Below are positions 1-5,273 of a stretch of 5,273 nt of DNA, piece by piece; positions within the stretch are counted from its first letter, which is position 1; every line of letters begins with the position of its first letter. The notes beneath the pieces are model-generated. The model was not told where the DNA came from and did not search any database. It worked only from the letters and a program-made list of their open reading frames with translations. Source of the DNA: Defluviitaleaceae bacterium (GTDB taxonomy: Bacteria; Bacillota; Clostridia; Lachnospirales; WRAX01); the NCBI GenBank assembly GCA_009784355.1, contig WRBU01000097.1:1-5273 (forward strand), written 5' to 3'. The position numbers and the translations under genes were made by a program.

Positions 1-1
1 A

Positions 2-169
2 AAGAAGTCCACAAAGCTAACAAAAGACCCAGAAAGCATGAGCCGCGAGGAGCTTATAGTATATATCAAGGGGCTTGAAAAAGAGATGAAGCAAGCCGCA
101 GGCGACCTTAACTTTGAGAGGGCTGCACTTTTGCGGGATAGTATTTTTAAGACGAAGAAGTTGTTGTAA
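2..169 (+). CDS. uvrB: UvrABC system protein B, C-terminal end (partial)
   Basis: Only the last 55 codons and the TAA stop are in the window; the gene begins upstream. The readable peptide contains a complete UVR motif, running from about MSREELIVYI through KEMKQAA and LNFERAALLRD. This short helical hairpin occurs at the C-terminus of UvrB and in UvrC, and it mediates the UvrB-UvrC contact during nucleotide excision repair in the cytoplasm. The stretch before it (KKSTKLTKDPESM) is the usual charged linker. UvrC also contains a UVR motif, but there it is internal and followed by several hundred residues. Here the protein stops about ten residues after the motif, and uvrA follows downstream, so UvrB is much the better call. 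The ending looks intact, so whatever placed the next two genes here did not truncate uvrB. No hairpin terminator follows the stop, so read-through into the next gene is possible. Confidence 0.93.
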   Translation, partial: KKSTKLTKDPESMSREELIVYIKGLEKEMKQAAGDLNFERAALLRDSIFKTKKLL

Positions 170-220
170 GCAGTGAATTATAAATATCAATCAATAATTT
201 AAGTTAAACAGGGGGTCGCT

Positions 221-724
221 ATGAAATATCAATTATTTCCACGTTCTCAAGGAATGTCAGACGAATTAATGTCTATTGTGAAATGCTTTGAAAATGCAGA
301 TGATGCTATTAATTCCTCATCAAACAACCTGAAGAGCAATGAAGTATTGAAGGAATTAGAGGGGTCTTTAATCGCCCTTGGCTTTAGTGTGGAAAAAGGT
401 AAAAAAGCAGGGCAAAAGATTAGAGTTCCAGTTTTATTTGGTTTGAATAACAATATTGATAAAGAGTACAATGCAGATGCATGGAGTTTGGACGGCAAAA
501 TAGTAGTTGAAGTGGAGGCGGGTCGAGCCACCGAAAACAACCAGTATATGAAAAATATCTTTCAAGCCTGCCTAATGCATGGAGTTGAATATCTTGTGAT
601 AGCCGTCCGCAATATGTATCGTGGACATTACGATTTTGATATCGTGTATACTTTCCTTGAAACACTTTATTTATCAGGCAGAATTAAACTTCCACTTAAA
701 GGCATTCTATTGATAGGGTACTAG
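221..724 (+). CDS. Hypothetical protein, probable PD-(D/E)XK-fold nuclease with D...ExE centre
   Basis: I cannot give this 167-residue protein a name. It reads as a compact soluble alpha/beta protein with no signal peptide or membrane segment. A helix near residues 41-53 (EVLKELEGSLIAL) is followed by Asp86 in YNADAW, a strand IVVEVEAGRA with Glu97 and Glu99, a helix with NNQ (106-108) and FQAC (114-117), and a strand YLVIAVRN (124-131). Asp, then about 11 residues, then Glu-x-Glu resembles restriction endonucleases whose usual ExK lysine is replaced by an acidic residue, as in BamHI. The ATG is preceded by AGGGGG (210-215) at five bases, and an in-frame stop at 200-202 rules out a much longer start. 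It lies 51 bases after uvrB and 39 before another nuclease-like gene. GC is low (18 of 60 bases in 421-480). A nuclease is inferred from motif layout; target and function are unknown. It could also be an inactive fold relative. Confidence 0.7.
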   Translation: MKYQLFPRSQGMSDELMSIVKCFENADDAINSSSNNLKSNEVLKELEGSLIALGFSVEKGKKAGQKIRVPVLFGLNNNIDKEYNADAWSLDGKIVVEVEAGRATENNQYMKNIFQACLMHGVEYLVIAVRNMYRGHYDFDIVYTFLETLYLSGRIKLPLKGILLIGY

Positions 725-744
725 TCAAAAGTCGTATATGACTA
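722..744 (+). repeat. Short inverted repeat at the stop codon of the first nuclease-like gene
   Basis: TAGTCA (722-727), which includes the TAG stop codon, is matched exactly by its reverse complement TGACTA (739-744) across an 11-base loop. An inner AGTC/GACT pairing (730-733 with 740-743) could compete with it. No run of T follows (the next bases are AAAATTA), so it does not look like an intrinsic terminator. It lies just before the AGGGGG ribosome binding site of the next gene and might affect that gene's translation or mRNA stability. A six-base perfect arm can occur by chance. Confidence 0.3.
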
Positions 745-749
745 AAATT

Positions 750-756
750 AGGGGGA
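750..756 (+). promoter_or_regulatory. Ribosome binding site deciding a GTG start
   Basis: AGGGGGA ends seven bases before the GTG at 764. An in-frame TGA at 758-760 lies two codons upstream, so GTG is the first possible start in this frame. The ATG at 738-740 is in a different frame. The G-rich core closely resembles the AGGGGG before the preceding gene at 210-215, while uvrA has a different site (AAAGGTGAGG). Confidence 0.7.
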
Positions 757-763
757 TTGAGAA

Positions 764-1792
764 GTGACAAATACTGAAAAATGGAATTTGATTGTGAGTA
801 AGTACGAAGAAAATCTTGGTGCAGTCGAAAATGTTATTGAATCCATATGGACAAGCATTTTTACAGAAATTTTTGGTTATAGCAAGTTGCTGGGGGAAAT
901 TGAGAGCCAGCGATTCGTAAGTGTCGCCCACACAAATGTTAAAATTGACCTTATTGTTAAAAGCGGCGGCAAGGATTTTTTTATATTTGAATTGAAAAGG
1001 CATAACACTCCATTTTCCGAAAAAGACGAAAAACAATTGTTTGATTATATTAAGCTGTTAGACGATGTTAAAATCGGCGTTTTGATATGTAACAAAATTT
1101 ATATTTACGTTGATTATATCAAACTGGAAATTCCTTTTTCGTTGAATAATTGCGATGGCATAAAGTTCGTTGAATTTTTTTCTAAAAACAGCTTTTCTGA
1201 AGAGTCTATTCGGAAATGGGTGATTTCTAAAAAAGAGTTTGAGCAAAATGTGAAGTCCATCAGCCAAAAAATAACACCCGAGCTAATCAGAGGTTTGTTA
1301 AGAGAACACTTTATACAACAATATAGCTTGGAAGAAGTTGAGAAAGCCATCACAGTAACTAAAATTAAGGATGAAATAGATATAGAACCCAAGCAAGCAT
1401 TTGCAAAACCTAACATATTAAAAATAAATACAAGTGAACAAAAACGTTCTCAGCGCATAAAGAGAGCAGGTTTGAGGAACATTTGCTCTAAATTTGGTTT
1501 TATCGTTCCAGATGGTTTTCAGTATGCCAATAAACTCAAAGATGACAAGTATAGAGTTGATATATTTTTCGAGCGTTCTAATGAAAGTTTTTGCTTGATT
1601 TTGAGCAATGAAGAAATTAAGGTAATTTATATTTTTGAAATAGCTCCAAATGCAATACCCACAGGAAACCTGCTAATTAACACTCACAATACAAGGTATA
1701 AGCTAGTTTTTGATGATGTCGAAAGTGGATTTAGAGAAAACAGAAGCGGTGTGAAAATCGACAAATATCTCATTAAAACAATCAAATATTAA
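764..1792 (+). CDS. HsdR-N-like PD-(D/E)XK nuclease domain protein with unknown C-terminal domain
   Basis: This 342-residue cytoplasmic protein begins with a domain resembling the type I restriction HsdR N-terminal nuclease fold. Residues 21-38 form a helix with Glu26. Asp62 lies in VKIDLIV, then a strand FFIFELKR carries Glu76 and Lys78. A helix with Gln91 and Tyr95 (QLFDY) gives the QxxxY pattern of RecB-like nucleases, and IGVLICN follows as a core strand. All expected catalytic positions are present. Residues about 170-207 look helical (LLREHFIQQYSLEEVEKA). Residues about 225-342 form a separate, basic-to-mixed alpha/beta region beginning KRSQRIKRAGLRNI that I do not recognise; DNA or partner recognition is only a guess. 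There is no helicase motor, so it is not a complete HsdR subunit. The start is GTG, and the protein has no methionine after position 1. GC is very low (13 of 60 bases in 1081-1140). It lies 39 bases after the other nuclease-like gene, so co-transcription is likely. Confidence 0.75.
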   Translation: MTNTEKWNLIVSKYEENLGAVENVIESIWTSIFTEIFGYSKLLGEIESQRFVSVAHTNVKIDLIVKSGGKDFFIFELKRHNTPFSEKDEKQLFDYIKLLDDVKIGVLICNKIYIYVDYIKLEIPFSLNNCDGIKFVEFFSKNSFSEESIRKWVISKKEFEQNVKSISQKITPELIRGLLREHFIQQYSLEEVEKAITVTKIKDEIDIEPKQAFAKPNILKINTSEQKRSQRIKRAGLRNICSKFGFIVPDGFQYANKLKDDKYRVDIFFERSNESFCLILSNEEIKVIYIFEIAPNAIPTGNLLINTHNTRYKLVFDDVESGFRENRSGVKIDKYLIKTIKY

Positions 1793-1800
1793 GGAAATTT

Positions 1801-1831
1801 TTGCTATTAATAAATTATGTTGTGATTTAAT
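1801..1831 (+). promoter_or_regulatory. Candidate extended -10 promoter for uvrA
   Basis: TGATTTAAT (1823-1831) fits an extended -10 (TGn followed by TTTAAT, five of six matches to TATAAT). A weak TTGCTA at 1801-1806 could serve as -35, but the 19-base spacing is long. An alternative pair is TTGTGA (1820-1825) with TACAAT (1845-1850), also 19 bases apart. AT-rich sequence produces such matches often, so this is tentative. A promoter here would let uvrA be transcribed independently of the two genes inserted upstream. Confidence 0.3.
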
Positions 1832-1857
1832 ACATACATAAGTTTACAATTTCGATA

Positions 1858-1867
1858 AAAGGTGAGG
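1858..1867 (+). promoter_or_regulatory. Ribosome binding site of uvrA
   Basis: AAAGGTGAGG lies five bases before the ATG at 1873, a strong Shine-Dalgarno match. It fixes the uvrA start, which also matches the usual N-terminus of the family (short polar lead, then a strand leading into GARENNLKN). Confidence 0.8.
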
Positions 1868-1872
1868 TCAAT

Positions 1873-4719
1873 ATGTCAAAAAACAAAATCATAATAAAAG
1901 GCGCAAGAGAGAATAATTTAAAAAACATCGATTTGGAGTTTCCGAGGGACGCTTTGGTGGTGTTTACTGGGGTGTCGGGCAGCGGAAAGTCGTCGCTTGC
2001 TTTTGAAACGCTGTATGCCGAGGGGCAAAGGCGTTATATGGAAAGTCTTTCGAGCTATGCCCGCCAATTTTTGGGACAAATGGAAAAGCCCGATGTGGAC
2101 AGCATCGAGGGGCTTTCGCCTGCCATTTCCATCGACCAAAAAAGTACGAACCAAAACCCCCGCTCCACTGTGGGTACGGTTACAGAAATTTACGACTATT
2201 TGCGCCTTTTGTACGCCCGTGTTGGCGTGCCGCATTGCCACGTTTGCGGCAAAGAAATTGTGCGCCAAACCATTGACCAAATTGTAGACCAAATTATTGC
2301 CCTTGGTGAGGGTAGCCGTATACAGTTGCTTGCGCCTGTGGTGCGGGATAGAAAAGGCGAGCATCAAAAGGTGCTTGAAGAAGCGAAAAAAGAGGGTTAC
2401 GCCCGTGTGCGTGTAAACGGCGAGGTTTTAGAGCTTGCGGATGAGATAAAACTGTCAAAAAATAAACGGCATAATATAGAGGTTGTAGTTGACCGCATTG
2501 TGGTAAAAGCGGGCATTGAGGCACGTTTAAGCCAATCTGTAGAAACAGTTATGGGGCTTACTGACGGCATTTTGGTTGTGGATGTGGACGGGCAAGGCGA
2601 TTTGGCTTTTTCACAAAATTTTGCTTGCCCCGACCACGGGGTTTCATTAAACGAAATAGAGCCACGGATGTTTTCATTTAACAATCCGTCTGGGGCTTGC
2701 GGGGAATGTGCGGGGCTTGGCTTTAAAATGGAATTTGACCCAGAGCTTATTGTTCCAAATCCTGATTTGTCGCTTGCGCAAGGGGCGGTAACCGTGCCGG
2801 GGTATAATAGTGTCGGCAAGGCGGATTCTTGGGGCGGCTACTTTTTTACATCCCTTGCAAAACGCTATGATTTTAGTCTTAACACCCCATGGAAAAAACT
2901 TCCTATTCAAATTCGTGATATTATAATGTACGGCAATGAGGGCGAAAATTTTCCTGTGGAATATGTCAACCAAAGGGGCGAAAAAAAGGTCTATCACAGC
3001 CATTGGGAAGGAATTGTGCCTGGGGTTAGCCGACGCTATAAAGAAACCAGCAGCGAGTGGAGCAGGCAAAACTACGAAGGCTACATCACAAATATTGAAT
3101 GTAATATTTGTAACGGCAAGCGTTTAAAGCCCGAGATTTTGGCGGTTACTGTCGGTGGTGTAAACATTTCTGACGTAACAATAATGCCTGTTGGTCATCT
3201 CGCAAAATTTTTCAAAGAATTGGAGCTAAATCCTACCCAAACAACCATTGCAGAGCGTATTTTAAAAGAAATCAAAGCTCGTGCTGGCTTTTTGGTGGAC
3301 GTTGGTTTGGATTATTTAACCCTTGCCCGCTCTGCTGGGACATTATCGGGCGGCGAAGCCCAGCGTATACGCCTTGCCACCCAAATCGGCTCTGGGCTTG
3401 TTGGGGTTGTGTACATTTTGGACGAGCCCTCCATTGGCTTGCATCAGCGTGATAATGACAAGCTATTAAAAACTTTGAAGCATCTGCGGGATTTGGGCAA
3501 TACGCTAATAGTGGTTGAACACGATGAAGACACAATGCGGGAAGCCGACCACATTGTGGACATTGGGCCGGGAGCGGGTCAGCATGGCGGCGAAATTGTA
3601 TATAATGGTGATATTGCGGGAATTTTGGCGGACGAAACGAGCATTACAGGCGGCTATATGAGCGGTAGATTGTCAATTCCAATGCCAAAAACACGCCGTC
3701 TGCTTTGCGATAAAAAACTAGTTATCAAAGGTGCATCTGAAAATAATTTAAAAAATCTTGATGTTGAAATTCCATTGGGGCTGTTTATTGCCATCACAGG
3801 GGTTTCGGGCAGCGGCAAGTCGTCGCTTATAAATGAAATTTTGTACAAGCGGCTGGCTCGTGATTTAAACCGCTCCAAAGTAAAACCGGGGCGGCATGAG
3901 GACATTTTGGGGCAAGAACATTTGGACAAAATTATCAATATCGACCAAAGCCCCATTGGGCGCACGCCACGCTCTAACCCCGCAACATATACGGGTTTGT
4001 TTGACTTGGTGCGTGATATTTTTGCCCAAACCCCCGAGGCAAAGGTTAGGGGCTATCAAAAAGGGCGTTTTTCCTTCAATGTAAAGGGCGGGCGTTGTGA
4101 GGCATGTAGCGGTGACGGTATTATTAAAATTGAAATGCATTTCTTGCCCGATATTTTTGTGCCTTGCGAAGTTTGCAAGGGGCTGCGCTACAACCGTGAA
4201 ACATTAGAGGTTAAATACAAAGGTGCTACCATTTCCGATGTGCTAAACATGACCGTTGAAGAAGCATTGACCTTTTTTGAGAATTTGCCGCGCCTGCGGG
4301 ACAAGGTTCAAACACTATATGACGTGGGCTTGTCCTACGTTAAGCTGGGGCAAAGCTCCACAACCCTTTCAGGGGGCGAAGCACAGCGTGTTAAGCTCGC
4401 AACAGAGTTATCCAAGCGTAGCACAGGGCGTACAATTTACGTATTGGACGAGCCCACAACAGGCTTGCATATGGCGGATGTTCACAAATTGGTCGACATT
4501 TTGCAAAAACTGACAGACGGCGGAAATTCCGTTGTTGTTATTGAGCATAATCTTGATGTTATTAAAACCGCAGATTATATAATCGACCTTGGACCAGAGG
4601 GAGGGCATGGCGGCGGCACAATAGTTGTGCAAGGCACACCGGAACATGTGGCAAAATGCAAAAAATCACACACTGGACAATATTTGAAGAAGGTGCTGAA
4701 AAATGGACCCAAAAACTAA
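1873..4719 (+). CDS. uvrA: UvrABC system protein A, excision repair ATPase
   Basis: UvrA dimers scan DNA for bulky damage and load UvrB, starting nucleotide excision repair. The 948 residues are close to the usual family length, and the protein appears complete. It has the duplicated ABC-ATPase layout: Walker [10 protein letters not shown] at 33-41 and 643-651, signature LSGGEAQR at 491-498 and 832-839, and Walker B ILDEPS (515-520) and VLDEPT (857-862), each with its catalytic Glu and a following GLH. The insertion domains are present, including the UvrB-binding region and the zinc modules: Cys252/His255/Cys276/Cys279 (one ligand is His rather than Cys), the CNIC pair at 410-413, and the C-terminal module Cys742/Cys745/Cys765/Cys768 that contacts DNA. 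GC is clearly higher than in the two preceding genes (33 of 60 bases in 3301-3360). The gap to the upstream gene is 80 bases, and the 3' end overlaps the next gene. No Firmicutes-type LexA box (GAAC/GTTC dyad) is visible just upstream. Confidence 0.98.
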   Translation: MSKNKIIIKGARENNLKNIDLEFPRDALVVFTGVSGSGKSSLAFETLYAEGQRRYMESLSSYARQFLGQMEKPDVDSIEGLSPAISIDQKSTNQNPRSTVGTVTEIYDYLRLLYARVGVPHCHVCGKEIVRQTIDQIVDQIIALGEGSRIQLLAPVVRDRKGEHQKVLEEAKKEGYARVRVNGEVLELADEIKLSKNKRHNIEVVVDRIVVKAGIEARLSQSVETVMGLTDGILVVDVDGQGDLAFSQNFACPDHGVSLNEIEPRMFSFNNPSGACGECAGLGFKMEFDPELIVPNPDLSLAQGAVTVPGYNSVGKADSWGGYFFTSLAKRYDFSLNTPWKKLPIQIRDIIMYGNEGENFPVEYVNQRGEKKVYHSHWEGIVPGVSRRYKETSSEWSRQNYEGYITNIECNICNGKRLKPEILAVTVGGVNISDVTIMPVGHLAKFFKELELNPTQTTIAERILKEIKARAGFLVDVGLDYLTLARSAGTLSGGEAQRIRLATQIGSGLVGVVYILDEPSIGLHQRDNDKLLKTLKHLRDLGNTLIVVEHDEDTMREADHIVDIGPGAGQHGGEIVYNGDIAGILADETSITGGYMSGRLSIPMPKTRRLLCDKKLVIKGASENNLKNLDVEIPLGLFIAITGVSGSGKSSLINEILYKRLARDLNRSKVKPGRHEDILGQEHLDKIINIDQSPIGRTPRSNPATYTGLFDLVRDIFAQTPEAKVRGYQKGRFSFNVKGGRCEACSGDGIIKIEMHFLPDIFVPCEVCKGLRYNRETLEVKYKGATISDVLNMTVEEALTFFENLPRLRDKVQTLYDVGLSYVKLGQSSTTLSGGEAQRVKLATELSKRSTGRTIYVLDEPTTGLHMADVHKLVDILQKLTDGGNSVVVIEHNLDVIKTADYIIDLGPEGGHGGGTIVVQGTPEHVAKCKKSHTGQYLKKVLKNGPKN

Positions 4720-5200
4720 ACCTTACGAGCAAGTCAAAGCAATGCTTAGCGAGGCGAGTCCTGCATGGGAAAAGCTGGTAGGCACTATTCGCTTCCACTA
4801 TGCAATGGACGAGGTGTGGGACGAAGGCAAGCCAACTCACAAACATCACAACAATCTATATTTTCGCCGTGGCGGCAAAACTTTGGTTACTCTTTGCTTG
4901 CGTGAAGGATATTTCATAGCAAGCATTGTACTTGGAAAAGATGAGCGAGCAAAGTTTGATGAACAGCGAGAAACTTTCGACGAGGCAATCCGCAAGGAAT
5001 ACGATGAGGCTGAAACATACCATGACGGCAAATGGCTTGGCTTTGAAATTCGCAACGATTTGCTTGTTGATGGCATCTTCCGCTTGCTTCATGTCAAACG
5101 CAAGCCTAATCGTAAGATGCTGCCCGAAAATTTAGAAAAATGCGGTCGTCTTGATATAGGCTTGTCCCACGAAGATATAACCAGCCTAATTATGGATTAA
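4703..5200 (+). CDS. DUF3788 family protein
   Basis: This 165-residue soluble protein resembles the DUF3788 family, whose biochemical function is not established. Recognisable features are the helical lead with AWEKL (21-25), the central strands [21 protein letters not shown] (51-71, Arg-Gly-Gly-Lys-Thr core), IVLGKDE (75-81), the YHDGKWL segment (106-112) and a final strand LLHVKRKP (128-135). It has no signal peptide or membrane segment. The last 30 residues ([18 protein letters not shown] onward) extend a little past the typical core. The ATG lies inside the end of uvrA in another frame (17 bases shared), with GAAGAAGG at 4686-4693 as ribosome binding site, so translation is probably coupled to uvrA. 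That placement suggests it is expressed with excision repair, but does not show that it takes part in it. Base composition resembles uvrA rather than the AT-rich pair (27 of 60 in 4861-4920). The family call comes from recalled sequence pattern, not a search. Confidence 0.82.
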   Translation: MDPKTKPYEQVKAMLSEASPAWEKLVGTIRFHYAMDEVWDEGKPTHKHHNNLYFRRGGKTLVTLCLREGYFIASIVLGKDERAKFDEQRETFDEAIRKEYDEAETYHDGKWLGFEIRNDLLVDGIFRLLHVKRKPNRKMLPENLEKCGRLDIGLSHEDITSLIMD

Positions 5201-5214
5201 TACAGGAGAAAACC

Positions 5215-5273
5215 ATGATAAATACAATTCGGTTTACGCAATGCAAGTGGGAGGATATACGCCCATTTGTTAT
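5215..5273 (+). CDS. Unidentified protein, N-terminal fragment (partial)
   Basis: An ATG follows the DUF3788 stop by 14 bases, with a good ribosome binding site CAGGAGA (5203-5209) six bases upcountry of it. Nineteen codons (MINTIRFTQCKWEDIRPFV) are open to the end of the window. The fragment is too short to assign to a family. The spacing suggests it is the next gene of the same transcription unit as uvrA and the DUF3788 gene. Confidence 0.6.
   Translation, partial: MINTIRFTQCKWEDIRPFV

Noticed and set aside
738..740. ATG upstream of the GTG as start of the 342-residue protein
   Set aside because: It is 26 bases from the GTG and so out of frame, and an in-frame TGA at 758-760 blocks any upstream start.
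1805..1832. Inverted repeat TATTAA/TTAATA before uvrA as a terminator
   Set aside because: The arms are only A and T, the loop is 16 bases and no T-run follows; it would not form a stable terminator and is expected by chance in such AT-rich sequence.
170..1872. Search for direct or inverted repeats flanking the two-gene insert, as left by a transposon or site-specific integration
   Set aside because: The uvrB-side gap (170-220) and the uvrA-side gap (1793-1872) share only short AT-rich words. No convincing target-site duplication, terminal inverted repeat or integrase is present.
1793..1872. LexA (SOS) operator upstream of uvrA
   Set aside because: No GAAC...GTTC dyad or close variant is present in this gap or in 170-220. 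Any operator would have to lie upstream of uvrB, outside the window.
2626..2709. His255 replacing a cysteine in the first zinc module of UvrA (C-P-D-H)
   Set aside because: A C-x2-H pair can still bind zinc, and this form is, as far as I recall, a common variant in UvrA proteins; all other motifs are intact, so no loss of function is implied.
1918..2819. Open frames on the minus strand within uvrA (for example 1918-2367 and 2397-2819)
   Set aside because: They lie wholly inside a complete, well-conserved gene, their translations have no recognisable domain, and they are the usual antisense shadow of a coding sequence.

Overview
The window is a stretch of bacterial chromosome whose gene order, the end of uvrB followed on the same strand by a complete uvrA, is typical of Firmicutes, most likely a clostridial lineage. 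AG-rich Shine-Dalgarno sequences, short intergenic gaps and a DUF3788-family gene fit that, but the genus cannot be told from the sequence. All six recognisable genes lie on the + strand.

Layout: (1) 2-169 is the last 55 codons of uvrB, carrying the C-terminal UVR motif. (2) 221-1792 holds two genes of clearly lower GC that sit between uvrB and uvrA. Both read as PD-(D/E)XK-fold nuclease-like proteins: a 167-residue protein with a D...ExE centre, and a 342-residue protein with an HsdR-N-like D...ExK centre followed by an unrecognised C-terminal domain. (3) 1793-1872 is an 80-base AT-rich gap with a candidate extended -10 promoter and a good ribosome binding site for uvrA. (4) 1873-4719 is a full-length, intact uvrA (948 residues). 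(5) 4703-5200 is a DUF3788-family gene whose start lies inside the end of uvrA. (6) 5215 onward is the first 19 codons of an unidentified gene. No stretch longer than 300 bases lacks a gene.

UvrA and UvrB work together in nucleotide excision repair: the UvrA dimer recognises damage and loads UvrB, whose UVR motif later contacts UvrC. The DUF3788 gene is probably translated in coupling with uvrA; its role is unknown. The two nuclease-like genes are the unusual part. They are AT-rich compared with their neighbours, share similar AGGGGG ribosome binding sites, lie 39 bases apart and have no methyltransferase beside them. The most economical reading is an acquired accessory module, possibly defence-related, inserted without obvious damage to either flanking repair gene. 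That reading is inference: the nuclease calls rest on motif spacing seen by eye, and no database search could be run.
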